This document shows, piece by piece, positions 9,463 to 18,473 of a stretch of DNA of 64,000 nt. The stretch is from Pseudomonadota bacterium (GTDB taxonomy: Bacteria; Pseudomonadota; Alphaproteobacteria; Caulobacterales; Caulobacteraceae). The position numbers were made by a program, and so were the translations under genes. The stretch spans positions 1-64,000 of the forward strand of contig JAEWJI010000019.1 of NCBI GenBank assembly GCA_023386645.1. The letters are read 5' to 3'. Position 1 is the stretch's first letter, and every line of letters begins with the position of its first letter. The notes under the pieces were generated by a model that was not told the DNA's origin, made no database searches, and worked only from the letters and a program-made list of their open reading frames with translations.

Positions 9463-10004
9463 ACCGCATGATTGGATACATCATCCGGGCGATCTGGGAT
9501 CGAATCCATGCCTCTCGTGATCCGACCGGATTTGCCCGTTCTCTCGGCGTCCGAGTAGGGTCGGGCGTCAGATTCTACGGAATCTCGCGATCCATGTTCG
9601 GTTCCGAACCGTGGATGATCAAGATCGGGAATAATGTTTACATTACAGCAGGCACTGACTTTGTTACGCACGACGGAGGCACGCTAATCCTGCGGAATCA
9701 TGTCTCTGATCTTGAGTGGTCTGCTCCGATCGAAATAGGTGATGAGGTGTATATAGGCGTCCGATGTATTATTCTACCTGGAGTTAGGATTGGAAATAGA
9801 TGCATAATCGGTGCTGGCTCTGTTGTTAATCGGAGTGTGCCTGACAATTCCGTCTATGCGGGTGTTCCTGCCCGCCATATCTCTACAGTAGATGAATACC
9901 TCCAGAAAATGGCAGCAAAATCTTTGAAGTGCGGTCACCTAGTCGGAAAGGAAAAGGATGCCGAACTGCGACGCATCTATGCGGCTAAGGGCTGGTTTGA
10001 CTGA
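9459..10004 (+). CDS. Hexapeptide-repeat acyltransferase (WbbJ-like)
   Basis: A second probable sugar O-acetyltransferase. The product is about 181 aa from GTG 9459, whose GTGA overlaps the flippase stop, or 178 aa from ATG 9468. It has the pattern IKIGNNVYITAGTDFVTHDGG, IEIGDEVYIGVRCIILPG and the terminal VYAGVPARHIS of the LbH acetyltransferase family. From about 9600 the base composition is visibly richer in A+T than in its neighbours, with codons such as ATA and AGA, suggesting separate acquisition. The acceptor is unknown. Confidence 0.82.
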   Translation: MNRMIGYIIRAIWDRIHASRDPTGFARSLGVRVGSGVRFYGISRSMFGSEPWMIKIGNNVYITAGTDFVTHDGGTLILRNHVSDLEWSAPIEIGDEVYIGVRCIILPGVRIGNRCIIGAGSVVNRSVPDNSVYAGVPARHISTVDEYLQKMAAKSLKCGHLVGKEKDAELRRIYAAKGWFD

Positions 10005-10009
10005 TTTTC

Positions 10010-11176
10010 ATGCTCATCCTGGTTGTCGGAAATTTTGACCCTGACTCGTCGACCGCGAACGCCTTGCGCGTGCGCGGCGTCGCCGAGGCGTTGCGGCTAG
10101 CCGGCGACGAGGTCTGGCTATTGGGCAACGGCCCATCGGTTGGACCCTCGGGCGAGGTAAGCGAGTTCCCTGCAATCAAGGTTGATGAGTACAGCTCGGG
10201 CGTCCTGTCCTTCATGCCCGCGGGCGTCCGTGGACTGTTTCTGGGCGACGCCTCGGTCCAGCGGGTCTGCGGCGTGGCGAGGCGGCCCGACTGCGTCATT
10301 CTCCATGGCGTCCACTTGGGCTACCTGCTCCGTTTTCGCCGGCTGTGCCGGGATCTGCGCATCCCCTTGGTGCTTGACATCGTCGAATGGTATCAGCCCG
10401 AGGACCTGCCGGGGGGGCGCTTCGGCCCGTATGCCATCGCCAACGAAATCAGCATGCGGCATGCGACGCGTCAGGCCAACGGCTTCATCGTCCTGAGCCG
10501 TCGATTGGAAGAGCACTGCCGGCGCGACGGAGCGCCGGTGATCAACGTCCCACCGCTGTTCGAGCCCGAACCGGCCGTAGCCCCAAAGGCGTCTGAGGCC
10601 GACGGGCGACTGCACCTTTGCTACGCTGGGACGCCGGGGCGGAAGGAGGCGTTCGATCTGATCCTCGCCGCCTTGCAGCGCATCGACGACCATGGCGTGG
10701 ACTTCGTGCTCCACGCTGTCGGCATGACCGCCGCCGATCTGGCGGCCGCGCAGGGAGCGGCGGGTCGGGGCATCTGTGACCCGACGCGCGACCGGATCCG
10801 GTTCTACGGCCGAGTTCCGAACGATCAGGCTAGGCGGATCGTGGCCGGGGCTGACTTCACCTTGCTGCTGCGCCCGTTGCGCAAGGCGAACCAATTCGGC
10901 TTCCCCTCGAAGCTGGCCGAGAGCATGGCCGTTGGAACGCCGGTTATCGCCAATGACTTCAGTGATCTGGCCCTACACCTAGTCGACGGCGACAACGCCA
11001 TTTTCCTCCCGGACTTGGATTTCGAGGCCGTGACGAAGGCGTTTGCGCGGGCGGCGGCCATGGTGCCGTTTCAACGGCGGGACATGGCCGGACGGGCGCT
11101 GGCGGCGGCCCGGGACCGCTTGTCACCGGCCACGGCGTCCGCACCGCTTTCACACTTCCTGGGGGGCCTGTTATGA
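10010..11176 (+). CDS. Glycosyltransferase, GT4-like (GT-B fold)
   Basis: Probably transfers one sugar of the repeat unit from a nucleotide donor on the cytoplasmic face. The 388-aa protein opens with LILVVGNFDPDSSTANALR, a typical GT-B N-terminal strand-loop, and its C-terminal donor-binding half has CYAGTPGRKEAFDLIL, IRFYGRVPN and FGFPSKLAESMAVGTPVIA, including the conserved Glu. The start ATG is 5 bp after the previous stop, and the stop overlaps the next gene by 4 bp. Donor and linkage are unknown. Confidence 0.85.
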   Translation: MLILVVGNFDPDSSTANALRVRGVAEALRLAGDEVWLLGNGPSVGPSGEVSEFPAIKVDEYSSGVLSFMPAGVRGLFLGDASVQRVCGVARRPDCVILHGVHLGYLLRFRRLCRDLRIPLVLDIVEWYQPEDLPGGRFGPYAIANEISMRHATRQANGFIVLSRRLEEHCRRDGAPVINVPPLFEPEPAVAPKASEADGRLHLCYAGTPGRKEAFDLILAALQRIDDHGVDFVLHAVGMTAADLAAAQGAAGRGICDPTRDRIRFYGRVPNDQARRIVAGADFTLLLRPLRKANQFGFPSKLAESMAVGTPVIANDFSDLALHLVDGDNAIFLPDLDFEAVTKAFARAAAMVPFQRRDMAGRALAAARDRLSPATASAPLSHFLGGLL

Positions 11177-12540
11177 CGCAACTGACCACCGCCCCCGGCT
11201 TGGCGTCCCGCTCAGCCGCCCCTGCGCAGATCCGACTTCGTTCGGTGCTGATGGCTCCCGCGCGATACACCACGCTGTATCTCGTCGGCACGTTCGTCAT
11301 CTTCCTGATGAGCAATCTAACGCGCGACGTGGAGAACATGTTTCTCCTGTGCCTGGTCGTCGGCCTCTCCTATTCTGGGCTGCATCTTGGCTTTCGCGCG
11401 GGGGCGCTTTCCAGCCAGACACCCTATCGAGCCGTCGTCATCAAGGACTTTGGCCGGACGCGGCCCGAATTTTGGCTGATACTGGCGGGAAGTCTCTATT
11501 TCACGATCTGGGGCGTGAACCAGATCTATGAATTTGGTGGCAGTAGTCCCGGGGAGGTGATCCGGGCGATTTTCTCGCCGGGCGAGTCTTACAAGGCGAA
11601 ATTTGAAATTTACCAGATGCGGATGGACACGAACCGGGTCAGCCGGGTCACCCAGTTGCTGGTGCTGTTGAGCCTGCTATACGCCATCAATATCCCGCTC
11701 GGCGTCACTTCGTGGCTGAGACTGAAGCCGTGGATCAGGGTGATCTTCGTTGGCTCCGTCTTGATCTATGTCGCCAGCTTCTTGTTCATCGGAACCATGA
11801 AGGGGATCGGGGACGTCTTCCTGTTCGCCCTGGCCGGCACGGGGGTGCTGCTGGCGAAACAATACCTGAAGTCACGGGTTGTCATCAGCCGAGCGCAGGC
11901 AAGGGCGCTCATCGCCGTCCTCGCCGTGGCGCTGTTCACCTACATGGCTGGCAATCAGGTCGCGCGCGCGGAGGAGTTCGGTATTACGGAGTCTGGGATC
12001 GTAGGCGACATTTCGGACACCTTCATCGCTCGAACCCTCGGCCAGAACGTCGCCTACGGGGTCTACAGCGTTCTGGCCTATCCCAGCCACGGCTACCTCG
12101 GTCTGTCTCACAGTCTTCAGCAGCCCTTCGAATTTTCCTACGGGGCGGGCTTCTCACAGGCCCTGGATTCGTACCGGCTTCAGTTCCTCGGGGGCGAAGA
12201 CAATCTCTACTTGACCTATCCGCACCGCGCCGAGCCGGTTACCGGCTGGCCGGCCCGAATGTACTGGTCTACGATTTTCCCGTGGCTGGCGTCTGACATG
12301 ACCTTCTTCCTCGTGCCGGTCTTCATGGCTGTGGTCGGTTTCGTCTTCGCCCGCGTGTGGATCGCTTGCATCTTCGGCCGATCCATCTTGGCCCTCGCCG
12401 CCTTCGGCCAGTTCGTGATCTTCGTCGCGTTCATTCCCGCGAACAACCAGATCCTGATGCAGCGCCAGGGCCTCTGGGTCGTGGTCTCGCTGTTGGCCCT
12501 TTGGGTCTTCGAAAAACTTCGGCCCCACTCCCGTGCCTGA
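11173..12540 (+). CDS. Wzy-like O-antigen/capsule polymerase, predicted
   Basis: A 455-aa polytopic membrane protein with about 10-12 hydrophobic segments and one large hydrophilic loop roughly in residues 255-370. Wzy polymerases diverge too far for a reliable motif call. The assignment rests on length, topology, and position between glycosyltransferases and near the Wzx-type flippase. If correct it joins lipid-linked repeat units in the periplasm. Overlaps: ATGA with the upstream transferase and 8 bp with the downstream one. A different membrane function cannot be excluded. Confidence 0.65.
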   Translation: MTQLTTAPGLASRSAAPAQIRLRSVLMAPARYTTLYLVGTFVIFLMSNLTRDVENMFLLCLVVGLSYSGLHLGFRAGALSSQTPYRAVVIKDFGRTRPEFWLILAGSLYFTIWGVNQIYEFGGSSPGEVIRAIFSPGESYKAKFEIYQMRMDTNRVSRVTQLLVLLSLLYAINIPLGVTSWLRLKPWIRVIFVGSVLIYVASFLFIGTMKGIGDVFLFALAGTGVLLAKQYLKSRVVISRAQARALIAVLAVALFTYMAGNQVARAEEFGITESGIVGDISDTFIARTLGQNVAYGVYSVLAYPSHGYLGLSHSLQQPFEFSYGAGFSQALDSYRLQFLGGEDNLYLTYPHRAEPVTGWPARMYWSTIFPWLASDMTFFLVPVFMAVVGFVFARVWIACIFGRSILALAAFGQFVIFVAFIPANNQILMQRQGLWVVVSLLALWVFEKLRPHSRA

Positions 12541-13600
12541 CATCGTCCAGCATTGCTTCGGGGCGCCCGGAGGCGGAGGGCCGGCGACCGCGCTGCAGCG
12601 GCTCACGGAGGCCTCCGCGCGGGCCTATCCCACGATCTGGCAGTCGGCCCCCGCCGGCGGAATCTCGGTGAGGTATCTCTGGTTGTTCGTGCGCCAGTTG
12701 CGGCGCCACCGTCCCCGACTTGTCCACGTCCGCGGCCTTGGCAATGAGGGTTTTCATGCCGCGCTCGCCGCCCGCCTGGCGGGCGTGCCGCATGTGTTGG
12801 TTTCGATCCACGGCACCCAGCGCGATCTCCGGCAGGGGTCGGGCGGCTTGCGCCGATGGATCGTCACCCGCCTGCTCGAGCCCGCGACGTTGCGGCTCGC
12901 CAGCGCGGTGACGACCGTCTGCGGATCCGCGGCCGAGCGGGATTTCCTGCGGCCCTACCGGACCAAAATGCTACCGCCCGTTCCGAACGGCGTGGTCCTG
13001 CCGTTGCTTCCAGACAGTCGGGGGGACGCGGTCCGGGAAGCTCTGGCCATTCCGCCGGACCGACCCGTAGCCGTGACCGTTTCCCGCCTGACGCTCGAGA
13101 AGGGCTATGGAGACCTTGCCGCGGCGCTGCGGTTGCTGGGCTCCCGGGAGCCCGCCATCGAACTCATTGTTGTCGGAAGCGGTGACGCCGACGGGGCCAT
13201 CCGTGACCGGTTTCAGGGCCTGCGCTCTACGCGGGTCCATTTCGTCGGGCAGCAGGCCGATGTCGGTCCCTACTTGGCCGCGGCGGACCTGTTCGTCTTT
13301 CCGTCGTGGCACGAGAATCTGTCCAACGCCCTGCTGGAGGCGATGTCCTACGGACTGCCAGTGGTGGCGACCAACGTGGGCGGGAACCAGGAGGTGGTCG
13401 CCCAGGGCGGGGGGCTTCTGGTCCCGCCGCACGACCCGGAGCGGTTGGCGGCGGCGCTGGACGCACTGTTGTCGCAGCCCGAGCGCCGGCGGCTGCTGGG
13501 GCGCGCCGCCCGGGAGACAATCGAGCGTCAATATAGCGTCGAGCAGATGGTGGCCGGCTGGGAGCATACCTATCGCCAGATCCTGGACCGACGGTCGTGA
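12533..13600 (+). CDS. Glycosyltransferase family 4
   Basis: A 355-aa GT-B transferase. The N-terminal half has the glycine-rich GAPGGGGPATAL acceptor-side loop and VHVRGLGNEGFHAA. The C-terminal half has VTVSRLTLEKGYGDLA, FVGQQADVGPYLAAADLFV and the hallmark WHENLSNALLEAMSYG with its conserved Glu residues. GTG 12533 lies inside the end of the polymerase gene. The stop overlaps the next start (GTGA at 13597), pointing to a tightly coupled operon. Donor sugar unknown. Confidence 0.87.
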   Translation: MPDIVQHCFGAPGGGGPATALQRLTEASARAYPTIWQSAPAGGISVRYLWLFVRQLRRHRPRLVHVRGLGNEGFHAALAARLAGVPHVLVSIHGTQRDLRQGSGGLRRWIVTRLLEPATLRLASAVTTVCGSAAERDFLRPYRTKMLPPVPNGVVLPLLPDSRGDAVREALAIPPDRPVAVTVSRLTLEKGYGDLAAALRLLGSREPAIELIVVGSGDADGAIRDRFQGLRSTRVHFVGQQADVGPYLAAADLFVFPSWHENLSNALLEAMSYGLPVVATNVGGNQEVVAQGGGLLVPPHDPERLAAALDALLSQPERRRLLGRAARETIERQYSVEQMVAGWEHTYRQILDRRS

Positions 13601-14787
13601 GCCCACGACCGGTCCTACTGGGGTTCACCGTCTCCGACGACGTCGCGGCGGACTTGTTCGCCATCGACCCGACCCCTGCGGTCCAGACGCATCGCTTTGC
13701 GTGGAGCCTAGCCCGCAGCCTTCGATGGGCGTTCGGCGCGGTGAGGCTGGTGTCCGCCGCTCCGGTGCAGAGTTGGCCGCTGGCACCGCGGCTGATCTTT
13801 CGCCGCAGCGACTTTGTCCAGGATGGGATCGCCGGCGTGGCCGTGGGCTTCGTCAACCTGGTCGTGCTCAAGCACCTGACCCGGTTCCTAGCCGTCCTGC
13901 CGGAGACCCTCGCCCTGCGGTGGCGTTGGAAGGCCGACACGATCTTTATCCATGGCGTGCACACACCATGGCTGGCCTATGGGCGGCTGCTCCAGTTCCT
14001 GGGGCTGAGGGTGGCGACAGTGCTCACAGACCCCCCCGGGGTCATCCTGCCGACCGACAGCCCGACGAGCCGGTGGCTGAAACAGCTCGACCGCCGGATC
14101 GTCAGCTATTTCGTGGCCCGTGCGTCGGCTGTGGTGGCGCTCGCCCCCGACCTCGCCGCGGCCTATCCGGGCGCCCCACGGGTCCTGGTGTTTCCAGGCA
14201 TCATCAGCGCCAACTGGCTTGAGCAGCTCGCGGCGGCCGCGCCCGCCGATGGTAGCCCGCGCGCTTTCACAGTGCTGTACGCCGGCGGCGTGAATGCGGC
14301 ATATGGCGTTGATCGATTGCTCGACGCGGCGAGGCTTCTGCCAGACATCCGCTTCATGATACTCGGCAAGGGCGACCAGGTTGATCGTATCACGCCGGAC
14401 GCCTTCCCAAATGTGAGCTACCTGGGCTTCGTGCCTCCGGCAGAGCTGGCGTCCCATCTGCTCGCCGCAGACATCCTGATCAACCCGCGGCCGTCCGATG
14501 CCGATTTCGCCCGCAACTCGTTTCCGTCCAAGCTACTGGAGTATGCGGCCACGGGCCGGTCAGTGCTGACCACTCGCATCCGCAGCATTCCGGACGTCAT
14601 CGCGCCATGCTTCGACTACATCGACGACGAAACCCCAGAAGGGATCGCCCGCGCCATCCTGTCCGTCGCGGACCACCCTCCCGCCGGGCGTCAGGCCCGT
14701 GCACTTCAATGCCGCGCCGCCGTCATCGAAGAATATTCGGAAGAATCCATCGGCCGCAAGCTGGCGGCCCTGTTCGCCGCGCCATAA
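13597..14787 (+). CDS. Glycosyltransferase, GT4-like
   Basis: A 396-aa predicted GT-B glycosyltransferase. The N-terminal half is divergent. The C-terminal half shows VLYAGGVNAAYGVDRLLDAA, FMILGKGDQVDRI and NSFPSKLLEYAATGRSVL, the donor-binding pattern of the family with the conserved Glu. It starts at GTG 13597 overlapping the previous stop. A hydrophobic stretch around residues 85-105 may associate with the membrane. It is the third transferase of the plus-strand set. Confidence 0.82.
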   Translation: MSPRPVLLGFTVSDDVAADLFAIDPTPAVQTHRFAWSLARSLRWAFGAVRLVSAAPVQSWPLAPRLIFRRSDFVQDGIAGVAVGFVNLVVLKHLTRFLAVLPETLALRWRWKADTIFIHGVHTPWLAYGRLLQFLGLRVATVLTDPPGVILPTDSPTSRWLKQLDRRIVSYFVARASAVVALAPDLAAAYPGAPRVLVFPGIISANWLEQLAAAAPADGSPRAFTVLYAGGVNAAYGVDRLLDAARLLPDIRFMILGKGDQVDRITPDAFPNVSYLGFVPPAELASHLLAADILINPRPSDADFARNSFPSKLLEYAATGRSVLTTRIRSIPDVIAPCFDYIDDETPEGIARAILSVADHPPAGRQARALQCRAAVIEEYSEESIGRKLAALFAAP

Positions 14788-14809
14788 GCGAGGCGCCGGA
14801 GGACATCCA

Positions 14810-15808
14810 ATGCGCTTTCTGATCACAGGCACGGCCGGATTTGTCGGTTTTCACCTGGCCAGACGGCTGCTCCAGGAGGGGCAGGACGTGGTCGGAGTCG
14901 ATAAATTCTCCGACTACTATGACGTCGCCCTCAAGGACGAGCGCAATGCGATCCTCGAAGGTTACGAGGGATTCCGCGTCGAGCGCGTCTCGCTAGAAGA
15001 CGCCGCAGCCCTGAACCTGGCTTGGGAGCGGGCCCGGCCGGAAATAGTGATCCATCTCGCCGCCCAGGCGGGGGTTCGCTACAGCATCGATCATCCGGAA
15101 GCCTATGTGGCCTCGAACCTCGTCGGCACCTTTAACGTGCTGGAGACCGCACGCCAGTTTGGCGTAAGACATCTCCTGGCCGCTTCGACCAGCTCCGCCT
15201 ATGGCGCGAACACCGAGTTGCCGTTCCGCGAAACCGACAAAGCCGTTCATCCGATGAGCTTCTACGCCGCCACCAAGGGCGCGACCGAGTTGATGGGCCA
15301 CGCCTATGCGCATCTGTTTCGCATACCGACCACCTTCTTCCGCTTTTTCACCGTTTACGGCCCCTGGGGGCGGCCGGACATGGCCCTGTTCAAGTTCGCC
15401 CGCCTGATGACCGACGGCAAGCCGATCGAAATCTACGGGGAAGGCCGGATGACGCGGGATTTCACCTTCATCGACGATCTCGTGGAGTCCATCGTGCGAC
15501 TGGTCGAGGTCGTGCCAGGCGCGGCTCCGCCGGTCGAGGGGGACACCCTGTCCCACGTCGCGCCATTTCGGCTGGTGAATATGGGCGGGGGCAAGCCCAG
15601 CCCGCTGATGGACTATATCGCCGCGTTGGAAAAGGCGTTCGGCAGGACGGCGGACAAGGTCTTTCTGCCCATGCAGGAAGGCGATGTGCCAGACACCACC
15701 GCGTCGCCCGAGTTGCTGGTGCGCTTGACCGCCTACAAGCCCGAGACCCCGATCAGCGTGGGCGTGCCCGCGTTTGTGGACTGGTTCCGGCAGTGGCACG
15801 GTCTATGA
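14810..15808 (+). CDS. NAD-dependent UDP-glucuronate 4-epimerase-like protein
   Basis: Extended SDR epimerase of 332 aa. ITGTAGFVGFHLARRL binds NAD; VDKFSDYYDVALKDER is the substrate-side signature shared by UDP-glucuronate 4-epimerases; ASTSSAYG and SFYAATKGATE give Ser and Tyr-x-x-x-Lys; FFTVYGPWGRPDMA follows. ATG 14810 has GGAGGA at 14798-14803, 6 nt upstream; the open frame extends further but overlaps the preceding gene. With the TviB-like dehydrogenase in the same locus it may epimerise a UDP-HexNAc-uronate rather than UDP-GlcA; that is inference. Confidence 0.87.
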   Translation: MRFLITGTAGFVGFHLARRLLQEGQDVVGVDKFSDYYDVALKDERNAILEGYEGFRVERVSLEDAAALNLAWERARPEIVIHLAAQAGVRYSIDHPEAYVASNLVGTFNVLETARQFGVRHLLAASTSSAYGANTELPFRETDKAVHPMSFYAATKGATELMGHAYAHLFRIPTTFFRFFTVYGPWGRPDMALFKFARLMTDGKPIEIYGEGRMTRDFTFIDDLVESIVRLVEVVPGAAPPVEGDTLSHVAPFRLVNMGGGKPSPLMDYIAALEKAFGRTADKVFLPMQEGDVPDTTASPELLVRLTAYKPETPISVGVPAFVDWFRQWHGL

Positions 15809-15947
15809 CCTGAGGACCATTGAGTGGAACCCGGGTCCGGCCCGTTTGCCCTCGTGACACGGCATGTGCATCGTCGTGAACCAATGGACGCAGGCCCGGC
15901 GCGCTTACTAGGGCGAGCGCCAGAACGCTCTATTTCTGGGATTGGGC

Positions 15948-16559
15948 ATGACCGAAACGGTTCGGATACGAGCGATGCAGCCTGGCGACCTGCCGGGGGT
16001 GGTCCGGGTGCATCAATACGCCTTTGACGGCTTCTTTCTCGACCAGATGGGGGGGAGCTTTCTGCGTCAATACTATGCGACAGTCCTGAGCTATGGCGCG
16101 AGTCTTTCCTTAGTCGCCGTCGATCCTTCAGACGAGGTGATCGGTATTGCAGTCGGTTTCCTCGACCCGCGCGCCTTTTATGCGCACTTTCGTCGATGTC
16201 GCCTTCATTTCGTCCCCGCGATCGTCCTTGCCCTACTCCGCAGACCGGGTCTCCTGCGCGGGATACTCACTAATACACGGCGGCTCGCGACGGGCGGTGC
16301 CCTCGGCGCCGACGTAGCCGAGCTTGCATCGCTCGGTGTCCGCGCTTCGGGCTCCGGCGTGGGATCGAGGTTGCTCGCGCGCTTCTGCGAGGAGATGTTC
16401 TCCACGGGAGCAAGCCGGATCGTGCTCACCACCGATGACGATGCTAACGGATCGGTTCAGTCCTTCTACGAAAGGCGCGGCTTCCGGCATGTTGGCCAGG
16501 AGGTGCGCGGCGTTCGAGTCCTGCGCCAGTACGAGCTGAAGGCTCCTGAGCGCGGCTAG
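15948..16559 (+). CDS. GNAT-family N-acetyltransferase
   Basis: A 203-aa GNAT protein: RIRAMQPGDLPGVVRVHQ is the N-terminal strand-helix, ELASLGVRASGSGVGSRLLA holds the acetyl-CoA pyrophosphate loop, and VQSFYERRGFRHVG is the C-terminal motif. ATG 15948 is preferred to TTG 15942. Its stop overlaps by 4 bp the end of the convergent phosphoglycosyl transferase gene. Because that transferase and the neighbouring aminotransferase resemble PglC and PglE, a role in acetylating a 4-amino sugar is plausible, but no sequence feature fixes the substrate. Confidence 0.8.
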   Translation: MTETVRIRAMQPGDLPGVVRVHQYAFDGFFLDQMGGSFLRQYYATVLSYGASLSLVAVDPSDEVIGIAVGFLDPRAFYAHFRRCRLHFVPAIVLALLRRPGLLRGILTNTRRLATGGALGADVAELASLGVRASGSGVGSRLLARFCEEMFSTGASRIVLTTDDDANGSVQSFYERRGFRHVGQEVRGVRVLRQYELKAPERG

Positions 16560-17224
16560 GTGGATCTCAGCGGGCGGGAGTGCCAGCGATCGGCGCCGCG
16601 CAGATCATGGGCGGAAAGGCGCAGCGGCCGTCCAACCATCGTTCCCAGGATGGAGACGATGGTGAGAACGACGCACCACAGGTCGGTGACGAAAGTGGCG
16701 CGTTCGATATAGGCCCGCTCAACAGCAAGCTTTGCCGGAAGAGCCCGCTCGACGTAGCACCGCTCGGGGTCGTCGTCGTCAATCAGGGATTCGACCTCGG
16801 CGTAGTAGTAGATCGAGCCGATGCTGGTGATTCCGGGCCGGATGCGAAGCGTCTCCATCATCCACGGCGTATAGTGCTCACGCACGATCTTCGGATCCTC
16901 GGGGCGCGGCCCGACGATGGCCATATCGCCGATCAGCACGTTACAAAACTGCGGGAACTCGTCGATCTTCAGCTTACGGAGCAGTCCGCCCAACGAGAAG
17001 ATACGGGGGTCGCCCTTGGAGGTGATCACCGCCCCGCCGTCAGCCACGTGCATGGTGCGCAGCTTCAGCATCTCAAACGGTCGGCCGTCGCGGCCGATGC
17101 GGGCCGCGCGGTAGAAGATCGGTCCGGGCGAGGCTATCAGCACCCCCGCTGCGGCCACGACCAGAATTGGTATGACTAGGATCAGCAGTGTCAGCGAAAC
17201 CACAATGTCAAATGCGCGCTTCAC
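16556..17224 (-). CDS. Small monotopic phosphoglycosyl transferase (PglC/WcaJ C-terminal domain family)
   Basis: Starts glycan assembly by moving a phospho-sugar from a UDP-sugar to undecaprenyl phosphate at the inner membrane. The 222-aa protein is of the short PglC type: one N-terminal re-entrant hydrophobic helix (FDIVVSLTLLILVIPILVV), then SPGPIFYRAARIGRDGRPF, FEMLKLRTMH, LRKLKIDEFPQF with the Asp-Glu catalytic pair, and GDMAIVGPRPE. GTG 17224 overlaps the stop of the upstream aminotransferase (GTGA), so the two are probably translationally coupled. The PglC-like size suggests UDP-diNAc-bacillosamine or a similar amino sugar as substrate. Confidence 0.92.
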   Translation of the reverse strand: MKRAFDIVVSLTLLILVIPILVVAAAGVLIASPGPIFYRAARIGRDGRPFEMLKLRTMHVADGGAVITSKGDPRIFSLGGLLRKLKIDEFPQFCNVLIGDMAIVGPRPEDPKIVREHYTPWMMETLRIRPGITSIGSIYYYAEVESLIDDDDPERCYVERALPAKLAVERAYIERATFVTDLWCVVLTIVSILGTMVGRPLRLSAHDLRGADRWHSRPLRST

Positions 17225-18372
17225 CCTTTCAGAGTCCGGATGATTGTCTCGATAACATAGTCCTGCTCGGCGTCGGTCATCGCCATGAACAGCGGCAGCG
17301 ATACGCAGCGCTCGAAGTAGCGATCGGCGTTTGGGAACGGCTGATCGTCACAATACGAGCGCCAGTAGGTCATCTGGTGCAGCGGTCGGTAATGGACTGA
17401 ACAACCGATGCCGGCGTCCTGAAGCGCCGTGATGAAGGCATCGCGGTTCATAGGCGCGCCGTCCATCAGCTGAACAATATAGAGGTGCCAGGAGTGAGTG
17501 TCGCCTTCACCCGCGTGGGGCGGGCGCTGCAGCGGAAGCCCGGCAAGCGCCTCGTCATAGCGAGCGGCCAGTCGGGTGCGGGCGGCCTGGAACTCGTTGC
17601 AACGGCTCAGCTGAACCGTCCCTATGGCCGCAGCGATGTCGGTCAAGTTGTATTTGTAGCCCGGCGCGATCACGTCATAGAGCCAGCTCGCTTTCGCGGC
17701 CGTGAACCTGTCGAACACGTCACGATCGATTCCGTGCAGGCGCATGACTCTCGACCGCTTGGCGATCGCCGGGTCACGGGTGACCAGCATGCCGCCCTCG
17801 CCGGTCGTCATGGTCTTATTGGCGTAGAAACTGAAGACCGTGCAGTCGGCGCCGGTGTCCCCAATGATCCTTCCTTGGTGATAGGTCGGCAGGGCGTGGG
17901 CGGCGTCGTCCATCACCTTGACACCCCGTGAGTTGGCCACCGCCTGGATCGCCGTCATATCACAACTGCGACCTGCAAAATGAACCGGCACAATCGTCTT
18001 AGTGCGCGCTGTCAGCAGTTGCGTTACCATTTGAGCATCTAGGCACAACGTACTCGCATCGATGTCGGCGAATACTGGCGTAGCCCCTAAGTAACGCACG
18101 ACCTCTGCTGTGGCCGTAAAGGTCAGGGTCGGCACGATGACCTCGTCACCTGGTCCAACCCCCATTGCTTCCAAACCGAGGTGCAAACCGGCCGTTGCGG
18201 AGTTCACTGCCAGAGCGTGCAAATCATCGCCGATCATTTGAGCAAACGCCGATTCGAATTCCTGGGTCTTGGGTCCTGTTGTTAGCCATCCAGACCTGAG
18301 AGACTCGGCCACAGCCTCAACTTCCGCCTCCCCGACAGAGGGCCGGAAAAAGGGAACGCGAAAAGGGGCCAC
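17221..18372 (-). CDS. DegT/DnrJ/EryC1 PLP-dependent sugar aminotransferase (PglE-like)
   Basis: Likely aminates the 4-keto-6-deoxy nucleotide sugar made by the membrane dehydratase at 991-2889. 383 aa from GTG 18372 (GGAG 8 nt upstream; VPFFRPSVGEAEV is the normal family N terminus); a longer GTG start at 18414 also exists. Key elements: NSATAGLHL phosphate loop, DDAAHALP with the pyridine-contacting Asp, SFYANKTMTTGEGG with K186 as the Schiff-base lysine, and KYNLTDIAAAIG. It sits between the WbuB-like transferase and the phosphoglycosyl transferase on the same strand. Confidence 0.92.
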   Translation of the reverse strand: MAPFRVPFFRPSVGEAEVEAVAESLRSGWLTTGPKTQEFESAFAQMIGDDLHALAVNSATAGLHLGLEAMGVGPGDEVIVPTLTFTATAEVVRYLGATPVFADIDASTLCLDAQMVTQLLTARTKTIVPVHFAGRSCDMTAIQAVANSRGVKVMDDAAHALPTYHQGRIIGDTGADCTVFSFYANKTMTTGEGGMLVTRDPAIAKRSRVMRLHGIDRDVFDRFTAAKASWLYDVIAPGYKYNLTDIAAAIGTVQLSRCNEFQAARTRLAARYDEALAGLPLQRPPHAGEGDTHSWHLYIVQLMDGAPMNRDAFITALQDAGIGCSVHYRPLHQMTYWRSYCDDQPFPNADRYFERCVSLPLFMAMTDAEQDYVIETIIRTLKG

Positions 18373-18448
18373 TCTTAATCTCCAACCCTGCTGATCATTA
18401 CCGTAGAGCACCACGCTCCATAGGAGTTAGATGACACCCGAATTCGGA

Positions 18449-18473
18449 CCTAGCCTAGCCTATCCTATCCTAG
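18449..18473. repeat. Tandem pentanucleotide repeat, five CCTAG/CCTAT units
   Basis: Five consecutive 5-bp units of the form CCTAK run from 18449 to 18473 in the 97-bp gap between the WbuB-like gene and the PglE-like aminotransferase gene. The last unit contains the stop codon of the WbuB-like gene. The unit length is not a multiple of three, but copy-number change would fall after that stop, so it would alter spacing ahead of the aminotransferase rather than a reading frame. Confidence 0.7.
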
